Positions 24,663 to 32,426 of a stretch of 64,000 nt of DNA are shown in pieces. How positions within the stretch are numbered: the first letter of the stretch is position 1; every line of letters begins with the position of its first letter. Origin of the DNA: a virus. The translations under genes were made by a program, and so were the position numbers. The stretch covers positions 1 to 64,000 of IMG/VR virus record IMGVR_UViG_3300027832_000009; one strand, written 5' to 3'. The notes under the pieces were generated by a model that saw nothing but the letters and a program-made list of their open reading frames with translations, ran no database searches and was not told the origin of the DNA.

Positions 24663-24806
24663 AATAAATCCTTTGTTTCCGCTGGTTTGACTTGATTGGT
24701 AGCAAGGGGTGGAGTTCAGGGTTATAGTCTGCCACACAGAGGCAAGGAACACAATACCGCAGAGGTATATCCGTGCCAGCAACGCAAAACACAGGGAGTA
24801 CAACAG
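24663..24806. promoter_or_regulatory. Divergent intergenic promoter region
   Basis: The 144-bp gap between a minus-strand start (24662) and a plus-strand start (24807) must hold signals for both directions. Candidate elements are TTGACT near 24687 and TATAGT near 24723 (plus), and TATAAC near 24720 (minus), but the -35/-10 spacing is not convincing for either. Confidence 0.35.
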
Positions 24807-26087
24807 ATGACAGAAGCTGCAGAATCCTTCCCCACCCACACACACCAATTAATTGACAGTATGAAGGCCCCATACAGGCTGATGACCGAAGGGGAGGTCA
24901 TTTTTCCCAGCTGTTACATTGGTAATACCAGCACAGGTACGTGGGAGCTCACTACTGCGGCTTTCTGGCACTCTGAGGCTGTTCCTACAGCATTCCAGCT
25001 ATTCTGTGCTCCTTCGTCTCCTGAGGACTACAAGATCGTCTACGGGGATCAGGTTATCTCTGAGGATGCTGTGTACTGGCATCAGGGGCACTGGATCCCT
25101 GTTCCTGTCTGCTGGTACGGTCTTGGCGTCTCCAAGTACTGGCACAGCGACCCTGGCAGCATAAAGCAGACTGTCAAAGGAAACTCTGCTGTCTATTCAA
25201 TGTACCGTCAGAGTGCGATGGTCGCACACCCTGTTCGATCGACGTGGCGGACGTTATCCGCACCTCCGGGACACAGACATCTACAGATCGGTGAGGTCGT
25301 CAGACAGAAAGACCTGCGTACGAGTGCTGTAGACAACAATAAATGGGCTGACGTGAACGCACCAGTGATCGGAACTACCATCACAGGGGTCACCATAGAG
25401 AGCGCTCGCTTTATTCGCCCTATCCCTGTGCATTGGGTCAATTGGTACGTGAACACCAGACCGGGCTTCGGGGCTAATGCGAACGCTGGGACATCCCTGA
25501 GCACTGCTCTGGGTAACATTATCGCTGTTCGCAAGAAAATGCAGGAAATTCAGCATAACACAGGGCAACCATGCTATGGGATTATCTGGGATACGTTCGG
25601 CACAGCGTTGCAGGTCTTCGACAAACCAGTCAACACTCAGGATATGTCGCCCACCATCGCAACAATCGGGGATTCTGCTGTCCCTGAGTCTATCCGATGG
25701 AACATGGAGTACTCCGTCTACCTCGGAGAGCCAATAACCCATAACGGGCTGCTGTCACTAGCCGAGAAGGATATGCCGGCCAGACACAGAATACTGAGCG
25801 CTGGCGAAGTCAGTCAGGATGGGGACCTCATCTTCACACTGGCTCCCGGGAAGCGATTACCGTTTATCTGGCAGCCTGTGGCACCAAAGTTGTGGTATCA
25901 GCCCGGATTACGCCAATACATCTTCTGTCGGCACTCAGATGCTGTCTGCAACATGGATGCCCCGGAAGTACGGTTAACCTTCCTCACCGAACGGGTGGCC
26001 AGTCTGGAGCAGGGGCAGCAGGACCTCAGAGGCCAAATCCACTCCCTGCTCCAGCGATTAGCCATCCTGACACCAAAGGCCAGCTAA
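24807..26087 (+). CDS. Plus-strand modular protein (GEV modules)
   Basis: Predicted 426 aa; ATG at 24807 with GGGAG 8-9 bases upstream; an earlier in-frame start at 24696 overlaps the divergent promoter region. Four copies of a phage-type module are visible: (Y/H)R.L..GEV..(D)...W, at YRLMTEGEVIFP, YKIVYGDQVISE, HRHLQIGEVVRQ and HRILSAGEVSQD, each followed by an aromatic strand and an F(I)R-type ending. The last 45 residues form a likely coiled coil (FLTERVASLEQGQQDLRGQI). The lone plus-strand orientation suggests separate control. Could be a tail or surface-binding protein; unproven. Confidence 0.8.
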   Translation: MTEAAESFPTHTHQLIDSMKAPYRLMTEGEVIFPSCYIGNTSTGTWELTTAAFWHSEAVPTAFQLFCAPSSPEDYKIVYGDQVISEDAVYWHQGHWIPVPVCWYGLGVSKYWHSDPGSIKQTVKGNSAVYSMYRQSAMVAHPVRSTWRTLSAPPGHRHLQIGEVVRQKDLRTSAVDNNKWADVNAPVIGTTITGVTIESARFIRPIPVHWVNWYVNTRPGFGANANAGTSLSTALGNIIAVRKKMQEIQHNTGQPCYGIIWDTFGTALQVFDKPVNTQDMSPTIATIGDSAVPESIRWNMEYSVYLGEPITHNGLLSLAEKDMPARHRILSAGEVSQDGDLIFTLAPGKRLPFIWQPVAPKLWYQPGLRQYIFCRHSDAVCNMDAPEVRLTFLTERVASLEQGQQDLRGQIHSLLQRLAILTPKAS

Positions 26088-26093
26088 ACAGAG

Positions 26094-26813
26094 CTATACC
26101 GGTGACTCGTAGAGCGGACGAGTCATCAGTGAGCCGGTTTCGTTATGCATAACGGGCGAGTTCGTGACAACCAGCGTGTTCAGCTTATTCACCAGGAACA
26201 GGTCGCAAGGCCAGCCTTGCCTCAAGTCTGCATCAGCCCAGGCCTTGCGACCTGACTCATTAACAGCGTACATCAAACAACCCTCGTGCCACTTGAGGTC
26301 AGGAGGGGTAGTCAGACCCATGGATACCTTCCAAAGAGGACCCAGGAACCGGATCTGCGCTTCTTCTGTGAGCGGCTTGGTCTGCAACTCACTGAACTGC
26401 ATGCCGGGCAGCGACACGACCGGCCGAGTAGGTGACAGATTCCTGCCGTGGAAGCTGATTGCCTGAATATCAGGGTACGTCTCAAAAACATCATGACACG
26501 TATCCATGGCCCTGTGCAAGTACGCCTTATTCAACGACCCGAGCTTCACGTCGTCCTCAAAGACCAGCGTAATGGCCGCCTTTGAGCGTTTGTGGATCTG
26601 GGTGTGCCCGTACATCGCTCTGTACTGCCTAACCGCGTAATCCCGCTGAGATGGCCGCCAGGACCGGTCTACCGAGTATTCGGCATGGTCAAACGGTAAA
26701 TCACTGTCCTCATTCACATACATCGTGTGTGTAACACCTGCATGCTGCAGGAGTTGCGTCGTAGTGCACACCTTTCTCGGGTGGCAAAGCACAAATACTT
26801 CAAGATCGATCAT
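26094..26813 (-). CDS. Glycosyltransferase-like protein (GT25-type)
   Basis: Predicted 239 aa; ATG at 26813 chosen for the GGGGAG/AAGGG signals just upstream. An N-terminal strand (LEVFVLCHPRKV), a QYRAMYGHTQIHKRSKAA segment, then LVFEDDV at about residues 83-89, which fits the metal- and nucleotide-sugar-binding DxD-like acidic site of GT-A folds such as GT25. The C-terminal part keeps GCLMYAV and a LFLVNKLNT-like segment typical of such enzymes. Convergent with the plus-strand gene, 6 bases apart. Acceptor unknown. Confidence 0.75.
   Translation of the reverse strand: MIDLEVFVLCHPRKVCTTTQLLQHAGVTHTMYVNEDSDLPFDHAEYSVDRSWRPSQRDYAVRQYRAMYGHTQIHKRSKAAITLVFEDDVKLGSLNKAYLHRAMDTCHDVFETYPDIQAISFHGRNLSPTRPVVSLPGMQFSELQTKPLTEEAQIRFLGPLWKVSMGLTTPPDLKWHEGCLMYAVNESGRKAWADADLRQGWPCDLFLVNKLNTLVVTNSPVMHNETGSLMTRPLYESPV
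26141..26154. promoter_or_regulatory. Palindrome CGTTATGCATAACG (family D, intragenic)
   Basis: Identical to the palindrome at 4905-4918, but inside the 3' end of the glycosyltransferase gene (codons for VMHN). It is the only clearly intragenic member, so it may be chance, or it may act on the convergent gene pair. Confidence 0.3.
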
Positions 26814-26829
26814 ATCACCCTTCTCCCCA

Positions 26830-26914
26830 TTTACAGATACGAGGCCCCTGCACAGGCGCTGAAACACTACTTATCAGCCACAGCAGCCATTGCTGCAGCC
26901 AGCACACGTCTCCA
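26830..26914 (-). repeat. 85-bp duplicated segment, copy 1 (family E)
   Basis: Differs from 27824-27908 at only two positions. It covers the last 16 codons and stop of the 26867-27127 gene and continues into the leader of the glycosyltransferase gene. Its leader part (CCTCGTATCTGTAAA on the minus strand) occurs a third time at 27560-27593. Confidence 0.8.
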
Positions 26915-27127
26915 ACATGTCATACTTATCCCATGGAACTCAGTATCGATTGCACCCCGCTCTGCAGCCTCCTCCTCGCCTCGCACCCACCGCAGCATCG
27001 CATATTGGATGACCTGCACAGTTTCAGGCTCCGTGTAACCGCACAGCTTGAGCTCCTCCAGACCTGCTGGGATATCCAGCCGGTCAACATTATGACCCGG
27101 TACCAAACCATGTCGCATCAAGAACAC
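26867..27127 (-). CDS. Hypothetical small protein
   Basis: Predicted 86 aa from a GTG at 27127, or 83 aa from the ATG at 27118; neither has a strong ribosome binding site. Helical (LEELKLCGYTEPETVQVIQY, MLRWVRGEEEAAERG). Its 3' end is duplicated almost exactly at 27870-27908, where only a fragment survives. No family recognised. Confidence 0.65.
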   Translation of the reverse strand: MFLMRHGLVPGHNVDRLDIPAGLEELKLCGYTEPETVQVIQYAMLRWVRGEEEAAERGAIDTEFHGISMTCWRRVLAAAMAAVADK

Positions 27128-27149
27128 CCATTTCTATATCTGTCTGCAG

Positions 27150-27181
27150 CTGCAGAAATGAAGCCTCTACAGAGGCGTGAC
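27150..27181 (+). repeat. Family A core, inverted copy d
   Basis: CTGCAGAAATGAAGCCTCT then the palindrome half and CGTGACC, matching the family A core with three differences but in the opposite orientation to copies a-c. It lies between a terminator and the 26867-27127 gene. Confidence 0.55.
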
Positions 27182-27186
27182 CAAAC

Positions 27187-27225
27187 AAAAAAAGAGCGAG
27201 GGGATTAACCCCCGCTCTCTCGCTC
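27187..27225 (-). terminator. Intrinsic terminator
   Basis: On the minus strand, GAGCGGGGGTTAATCCCCTC closes with GCTC and is followed by seven T. The stem is GC-rich with a short loop, a classic rho-independent terminator downstream of the poly-Asp protein gene. Confidence 0.8.
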
Positions 27226-27266
27226 AACTCGCCCCCAGAACAACGCAGGCTGCGTTGTAAGCTGGG

Positions 27267-27701
27267 CTAACCTGCAAAATTGTCGTCATCATCGTCGTCG
27301 TCGTCGTCATCGTCGTCGTCGTCATCGTCGTCGTCGTCATCATCGTCATCGTCTTCCTCCTCGGCGAAGTCGTCGTCTGCATCGGCGAAGTCGTCGTTAA
27401 CGAAACCATTGACCTTTGCTGCATCCTCCTCTGCGGGGGCCACCAGCAAATCACTGTCCGCACCGTTGTAGAGCGGCTCATCATGTTCCGGCATATCATC
27501 TACCATAAATTCAACATCCTTCATGTTAACGAGGCCCCACCGAGACGGTAGGGTGTAAGGTTTACAGATACGAGGACCACTCACAGGCACTGACGCAACG
27601 GTATCACTGCAACTTGCAGGCAGCAATAGAAAACAGCTAGCCAACGCGGCAGCCCCAAGAAACTCGTCAAATGTATCCGTCACAAATGATGGGCGTATCA
27701 T
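27267..27701 (-). CDS. Acidic protein with long poly-Asp tail
   Basis: Predicted 144 aa from ATG 27701 (GGAGAGG 8 bases upstream); a shorter 85-aa form could start at the ATG at 27524. The C-terminus is FADADDDFAEEE followed by an almost uninterrupted run of about 27 Asp and the end NFAG. The first 35 residues include a hydrophobic ALASCFLLLPASC segment. Such acidic tails occur in DNA-mimic proteins and as protein-docking tails of SSBs; either role is speculation. The GAY run (about 27280-27350) should be length-variable. Confidence 0.7.
   Translation of the reverse strand: MIRPSFVTDTFDEFLGAAALASCFLLLPASCSDTVASVPVSGPRICKPYTLPSRWGLVNMKDVEFMVDDMPEHDEPLYNGADSDLLVAPAEEDAAKVNGFVNDDFADADDDFAEEEDDDDDDDDDDDDDDDDDDDDDDDDNFAG
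27560..27593 (-). repeat. Family E leader element, copy 3
   Basis: About 34 bp resembling the leader parts of the 85-bp duplicates (29 of 34 positions by eye). Here it lies inside the poly-Asp gene, ahead of the internal ATG at 27524. Confidence 0.45.
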
Positions 27702-27823
27702 GTCGCAGCCTCTCCAGAAATTCAACCCTCGCAAAATGGTCGTACGGAATATCTACCGAAACCGACCGACGAGTGGCTGTAACCGGTTACAACCACAAAA
27801 TCGTCGAAGATTCAAACACAGAG

Positions 27824-27908
27824 TTTACAGATACGAGGCCCCTGCACAGGCGCTGAAACACTACTTATCAGCCGCAGCAACCATTGCTGCAGCCAGCACA
27901 CGTCTCCA
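27824..27908 (-). repeat. 85-bp duplicated segment, copy 2 with gene remnant
   Basis: Near-identical copy of 26830-26914. It carries the last codons of the 26867-type gene (WRRVLAAAMVAAADK and stop) but no start codon; a stop lies just upstream in frame, so this is a 3' gene remnant. The 224-bp region 27702-27925 holds nothing else I can call. Confidence 0.75.
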
Positions 27909-27925
27909 TAAGCCTCACAACACAG

Positions 27926-28099
27926 TTACTCGACCTTCTTGCTCCTTGGCGTGTAGCTGGGGTTATCAAACTGGTACAGCTGGGCGCCGCATCGCTGACA
28001 CTTGTCCGCCCTGTACCAGTGCACAGCCTGACAACTGCGGACCCGGCACTTCCAGTAATGCTGGTACCAGCCAGGCACCACCGGCCGCCCGGCTCTCAT
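27926..28099 (-). CDS. Zinc-ribbon miniprotein (57 aa)
   Basis: Read directly from the sequence: MRAGRPVVPGWYQHYWKCRV, then CQAVHWYRADKCQRCGAQLY. Cys at about residues 18, 23, 34 and 37 form a compact zinc ribbon, followed by a basic tail. Its ATG overlaps the stop of the upstream gene (ATGA), so translation is probably coupled. Function unknown; nucleic-acid binding is plausible. Confidence 0.75.
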   Translation of the reverse strand: MRAGRPVVPGWYQHYWKCRVRSCQAVHWYRADKCQRCGAQLYQFDNPSYTPRSKKVE

Positions 28100-28380
28100 A
28101 TCTTGGGTATCGCGCTGGTGTCTTCGACAAAATCAAAATAGAACCGCGGCCTGTGTTGGAAGCACAGAGATCCGACAGCACCATCAGATTTACGCGTCAC
28201 CACACAGTACGGGGCGATAAACGACCTAACCTCGAAATCCTCAGTCAGCTGGGCGGTGTCCCATGCTTGCCCGAACAACGCCTCGAGCTCCTCCCGTGTG
28301 CGGGGATTCGCATTAATCTCCTCCAGCTGCTTCATTCGCAGCGCCTCCACTTCTCGTGGATCGGGTTTAGCTTTTGCCAT
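28096..28380 (-). CDS. Possible nested in-frame gene (94 aa)
   Basis: The sequence from ATG 28380 (MAKAKPDPREVEALRMKQLE) has its own GGAG signal 9 bases upstream and lacks counterparts in the three paralogues, as if an independent small gene became fused to paralogue 1 by loss of a stop codon. Strand-rich C-terminus (FIAPYCVVTRKSDGAVGSLC). It may exist as a domain, as an internal-start product, or both. Confidence 0.4.
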   Translation of the reverse strand: MAKAKPDPREVEALRMKQLEEINANPRTREELEALFGQAWDTAQLTEDFEVRSFIAPYCVVTRKSDGAVGSLCFQHRPRFYFDFVEDTSAIPKI

Positions 28381-29523
28381 TGTGGTCTTCTCCTTCAGGA
28401 TAGGTTTGTAAAGTGACTGATCTAGTAAAGCGATTCCCGTTGCGTGCACCGTCACAGGTGGTGTCGAATAGACCTCACCAGACGGAATATCGTTGATAGC
28501 TGCCTCGACACAGCCCGTAGCTACCGTCACATTACGCCAACCGCTGGCACTGCGTAGTAGGGCCAAATACGTCAACATGCCGCTGGTGCGGATGTTCTCA
28601 CCATAAAACACAGGTTGCTGCATGGGCCACAGCACCACAGCCGACCGCCCTGGTGATGGCCTTGGTATTTCGCACCATGTGAACACATTGGAATCCAGCC
28701 AGTGGTTGTACTGCTGGAGCTCCTTATTCAAGATCTTATTTGCCCACACTTTACCACGACGCATAGCCTCACTAATAGATACGTCATCCTCAGGGAAAGC
28801 ATCGGCCAACCTGTTCGCAACATCTCGCCACGTTACAAAGAAGTACCCATCAATAGCCTCATCAACTACAGTGGGTGTTATTATTACAGGCTGCATGCGG
28901 CCGTCCTTGTATTTCACAAACACCACCGCAGCTGTGAGGCTCTGCAATAAATGGATCTTCTGCCGCAGGTTAGTCATAAGTGCGTAACGTGGACGCAGCA
29001 TCGACCGCCCCCCATAGATTTTGGTAGTGACACCCCTTGTGTTGACCTGCCATCTCCTCAGCATGTATTCGAGTATCTTCGGCACACTGCCGTCATCCCC
29101 AGTGTGTGCCGATAGCATAGACCTGCTCAGCAGTGCCTGATCCAATAACTCGTGTGTGACCGTCGACAGGCTTCCACCCAGCGGAGATGAGCCGTACATG
29201 GTAACTGTAGGCTTAAGCATGTGACGCCTAGTACCCGTTTGCCAGCTGTCGGTATAAAACAAGTTATAAAAATACTCAGCGTCAGGTGTTCTTCTCCCCT
29301 CTTCTACACAAACAAACTTTGTATACCGGTAGTCACCGCCATCACCAGCAATCACATTACGGCCGGGTAGTGTCACACCCTCTGAAGCTGCAAACACAAG
29401 TTCCCTGTACCTGCTGTTATCAAGACGAGGGTTACGCTGCCTGCTCGGCGATAACTTATCACCTAGGTCGCACCGCACCGGTATCAACAAACGCTCAGCT
29501 GTCGCCTGCATTGTAATGTGCAC
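28096..29523 (-). CDS. Paralogue cluster protein 1, with C-terminal extension
   Basis: Predicted 475 aa; GTG at 29523 with AGGAG 6 bases upstream. It shares a core with the next three upstream genes: VVFVKYKDG, FFV, a YN.WL.S.V(Y/F)TW segment and FYG..IRT.G.L. This member alone continues in frame for about 94 residues after KEKTT. The extension begins with its own ATG at 28380, preceded by GGAG, so a separate product 28096-28380 may also be made. No known family or active site. Confidence 0.75.
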   Translation of the reverse strand: MHITMQATAERLLIPVRCDLGDKLSPSRQRNPRLDNSRYRELVFAASEGVTLPGRNVIAGDGGDYRYTKFVCVEEGRRTPDAEYFYNLFYTDSWQTGTRRHMLKPTVTMYGSSPLGGSLSTVTHELLDQALLSRSMLSAHTGDDGSVPKILEYMLRRWQVNTRGVTTKIYGGRSMLRPRYALMTNLRQKIHLLQSLTAAVVFVKYKDGRMQPVIITPTVVDEAIDGYFFVTWRDVANRLADAFPEDDVSISEAMRRGKVWANKILNKELQQYNHWLDSNVFTWCEIPRPSPGRSAVVLWPMQQPVFYGENIRTSGMLTYLALLRSASGWRNVTVATGCVEAAINDIPSGEVYSTPPVTVHATGIALLDQSLYKPILKEKTTMAKAKPDPREVEALRMKQLEEINANPRTREELEALFGQAWDTAQLTEDFEVRSFIAPYCVVTRKSDGAVGSLCFQHRPRFYFDFVEDTSAIPKI

Positions 29524-30565
29524 ACGTTTCTCCTATGTTTACTGTCGCGATGTCTGGTCTTAATCTCACCGTTGTTGAGGGATGCATAATTTTGATAACG
29601 CTTTCAAGACAACGAAGTAGGCCGTTCGTCCTTATGTCGCTGCCATAAAACAGTGGTGTATCGAGCACCGTGTCTTCACCGTTAACTTGCGTGCACCATG
29701 TGTATACATCCGACGCCAGATACGCGTTGTACTCATCAATATCTCTCCGAAGTGCTCTATATGCCCAGTCTTTAGCAGCCTGTACAGCCTCCTTCTTGGG
29801 TAGTGAGAGCAGATTCGAATTTACTAACGGCAGCCTGAACTCGTGCGTTCGCATGAAGAACACACCAGAGATATCCCGCGGCTGTGTGAGATGCGACAGT
29901 TCGCGGGATTCTTTTAGTTTTCTACCATCATATTTCACAAAAATACACGCACCGCACAGGTTCTTTACCCACTCACACAGCTTGTAGAAAGGCACACTGA
30001 TGGCAACACCACCAGCCGCTTTACTGTCAAGCCTGCTGTATGTATCGCCAAGAGCGTTGCGGACCTCTCTTGCTACCAAATCCGTCTGCCAGTCTAACTC
30101 CGCCAGTATGTCCCTATAACGGGGTGCTCCCCACCGATCAATGTTGTCCAGCGTCTCCTCTGGGCGGGTATGGCGTAACGCTGGCTCGGTTCGCAGCTCC
30201 GACAATATCCTGAACAGCATATACCGCCTACTACCAGCCTCCTGGAGTCGTATAGGGTTGACTGAGGATAGACTGATCCAACCAGCCGAAGGGAATAGCC
30301 AAGTCTGTTGGTCACTCGGTAGCAACCTACCGCCTTTCGATCCAAACAACACGCAACCGGTAGCGGTAGTGTTGTGCAGCAGAGCTTCTGTTGTTGCCCC
30401 GTCATGTATGTTATACGCTTTGAAGTTTTTATATACAGTCACCCTAAGACCGGACCTGGGGTTTCGCATGATAGCTGCGTTACCCAGCGGCCCCCTCTCG
30501 CCGACAAAATTCAACTTAGCAATTCCTACCGTCAGTGGCTCGGCTGGGAGGCTAGTAAATCGCAT
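29495..30565 (-). CDS. Paralogue cluster protein 2
   Basis: Predicted 356 aa; ATG at 30565 with AGGGG about 7 bases upstream. The core (residues about 185-330) has CIFVKYDGR, GVFFM, IDEYNAYLASDVYTW and FYGSDIRTNGLL, matching its neighbours. The N-terminal half differs and is strand-rich. It overlaps both neighbours by about 30 bases, so the four genes are probably translated as one coupled set. Function unknown. Confidence 0.75.
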   Translation of the reverse strand: MRFTSLPAEPLTVGIAKLNFVGERGPLGNAAIMRNPRSGLRVTVYKNFKAYNIHDGATTEALLHNTTATGCVLFGSKGGRLLPSDQQTWLFPSAGWISLSSVNPIRLQEAGSRRYMLFRILSELRTEPALRHTRPEETLDNIDRWGAPRYRDILAELDWQTDLVAREVRNALGDTYSRLDSKAAGGVAISVPFYKLCEWVKNLCGACIFVKYDGRKLKESRELSHLTQPRDISGVFFMRTHEFRLPLVNSNLLSLPKKEAVQAAKDWAYRALRRDIDEYNAYLASDVYTWCTQVNGEDTVLDTPLFYGSDIRTNGLLRCLESVIKIMHPSTTVRLRPDIATVNIGETCAHYNAGDS

Positions 30566-31437
30566 GCGTCTGCCCCTGTAATGAATTTGAACCTGCTATC
30601 CGACCCCGCGGTTGCGAGCGTCTGCAATGTACCATTTGTTCGGTGGTCTGCACCGTATCGGTACCGGTGGCCGGACCAGCGTACCGGTGCCACCGGAGTA
30701 CCGCCAGGCAGTAAAGCGATTTTGTACACCTCGTTACTGAACCAGCTATTGTACATTCGGATCTCTTCCGTCACCGCCTCATCTGCCCACCTAAACACCC
30801 GCTGCAGTGTTTTACCCTCCAACGAGTCGCGGTCTTGGTAGTACTGCCGACTTATACAGCTCGCAGCGGCTGCAAATGGTACCACGAAAATTGCAGAGAC
30901 ATCTCGCTCTAACAATTTGCGACTATTGCTTATCCCCTTCCAGTCCACCCTGTGGAATACACCGTCACGAAACCGCACAGGTACTACAGCTATAGACATC
31001 ATATGCAACCATACAAGCAGTTGCTGAAACGACGCAGGTGTTTTTCTGGTATCGCTATACTCCTGCCTCTGTGCCGCAACCCTTCGGTAGTACCTGTCTT
31101 CAAACACGAGAAGGTTACGTAACAACTCAGATCTAATGCGTCCAACATCTTCAGGAAGTAGGTAGTTGTGGATCTCTAATTCGGTGCTTATTACACTGTC
31201 TAAATTTTTTGACTTACTGAGTCCAGGGTGTACTGTGTAACTACGTACAAGTTCCCCTTTGTATTTACTAAACATCATAACACCACACACCAACGACTCG
31301 ATCTCCCCCGTGATTCGACTGTACCTTCCGCCAGTTGCGGGCTCGCCTTTGCAGTCGGCAGACCACCCTTTGCGTAAAGGGTTAATCTTGACTTGCGTGG
31401 CGTACACTACAGGCTTGATACTGCTTGTTATCTGCAC
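30532..31437 (-). CDS. Paralogue cluster protein 3
   Basis: Predicted 301 aa. I use GTG 31437, preceded by GAGAGGGGG, rather than the in-frame ATG at 31536 deep in the upstream gene. It begins MQITSSIKPVVYATQVK, matching paralogue 4, with which it is highly similar throughout (QRQEY.DTRKTPASF, VDW.GIS, RDVSAIF, EEIRM..SW.SNEVYKIALL). The pair is clearly a recent tandem duplication. No family recognised. Confidence 0.75.
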   Translation of the reverse strand: MQITSSIKPVVYATQVKINPLRKGWSADCKGEPATGGRYSRITGEIESLVCGVMMFSKYKGELVRSYTVHPGLSKSKNLDSVISTELEIHNYLLPEDVGRIRSELLRNLLVFEDRYYRRVAAQRQEYSDTRKTPASFQQLLVWLHMMSIAVVPVRFRDGVFHRVDWKGISNSRKLLERDVSAIFVVPFAAAASCISRQYYQDRDSLEGKTLQRVFRWADEAVTEEIRMYNSWFSNEVYKIALLPGGTPVAPVRWSGHRYRYGADHRTNGTLQTLATAGSDSRFKFITGADACDLLASQPSH

Positions 31438-31438
31438 A

Positions 31439-32320
31439 TCACACCCCCTCTCTACGTGTAATGAATTTGAACCTATAATCTGCCGCAGTGGCTGCGAGTA
31501 TCTGCAGTGCGCCATTCGTTCGGTGGTCTGCACCATATAGGTGGCCGGACCCCCATAACGTGCTTGTCCCCCCCGACGTACCGTCGGGCAGTAAAGCGAT
31601 TTTGTACACCTCGTTACTGAGCCAGCTATTGAACATTCGGATCTCTTCCGTCACCACCTTACCCGCCCAATTATACACATGCGTCAGGTTTTTACCCTCC
31701 AGAGATCCCCGGTCTCGGTAGTACTGCCGACCTAGACAGTCCTCAGCGGTATCAAATGACACCAAGAAAATTGCAGAGACATCTCGCTCTACCAATTTGC
31801 CTTGGTTGCTTATCCCTCGCCAGTCTACCTTGTGGAATACACCGTTACGCAACCGCACAGGTACTACAGCTACAAACATCATATCCAGCCATGCAAGCAG
31901 CTGGTGAAACGACGCAGGTGTTTTTCTGGTATCTCTATACTCCTGCCGCTGCGCCGCGACCATTCGGCAGTATCTGTCTTCAGTCATAAGGAGTTTACTT
32001 AACAACTCGAGGCGTCTAGTAATCTGATAACTGTCAGGCTGGTAGATGTGGGCCGCTAATTTAGCGTCTATTACAATATCTAGAGTGTCTACCTTAGGGC
32101 GTCTACTGTTTACGCTGCGATTCGATAAACATGCCCTGCTGTATTTACTAAACGACAGGATATCACACACCAACGACTCGATCTGCCCCGTGATTCGATT
32201 GTACCGGTTGCCGCACACTACAGGGTCACCCTCGCCGTCGCTACCCAGCCTTTTAGGAAAAGGGTTACTCTTGACTTGCGTGGCGTACATTACAGGCTTG
32301 ACGCTGCTCGTTATCTGCAC
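31439..32320 (-). CDS. Paralogue cluster protein 4
   Basis: Predicted 293 aa from GTG 32320 with GAGAGGGG upstream, the same start context as paralogue 3. It keeps the shared motifs VVPVRLRNGVFHKVDWRGIS, SNEVYKIALLPDG and GADHRTNGALQIL. It ends 2 bases from the GTG of paralogue 3. First of the four in transcription order, after the terminator at 32358-32394. Confidence 0.75.
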   Translation of the reverse strand: MQITSSVKPVMYATQVKSNPFPKRLGSDGEGDPVVCGNRYNRITGQIESLVCDILSFSKYSRACLSNRSVNSRRPKVDTLDIVIDAKLAAHIYQPDSYQITRRLELLSKLLMTEDRYCRMVAAQRQEYRDTRKTPASFHQLLAWLDMMFVAVVPVRLRNGVFHKVDWRGISNQGKLVERDVSAIFLVSFDTAEDCLGRQYYRDRGSLEGKNLTHVYNWAGKVVTEEIRMFNSWLSNEVYKIALLPDGTSGGTSTLWGSGHLYGADHRTNGALQILAATAADYRFKFITRREGV

Positions 32321-32357
32321 ATCACACCCCTCTCTACGTGTAAAAGAGCACAACCCT

Positions 32358-32394
32358 AGAACACAAATAGCCCACACTCGTATGAGTGTGGGCT
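32358..32394 (-). terminator. Terminator after thyX
   Basis: Perfect 11-bp stem AGCCCACACTC/GAGTGTGGGCT with a 4-base loop (32369-32394), then ATTTGTGTTCT on the minus strand. The plus side is also T-rich (TTCTTTTCTTT), so it may stop transcription in both directions. It separates thyX from the paralogue cluster. Confidence 0.65.
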
Positions 32395-32426
32395 ACAAAT
32401 TCTTTTCTTTAGCTATCAGCTGATAC

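Noticed and set aside
27700-28416. Plus-strand 238-codon frame
   Set aside because: Antisense to the zinc-ribbon miniprotein and paralogue 1; it crosses repeat family E and has an Arg/Ser-rich shadow-like composition.
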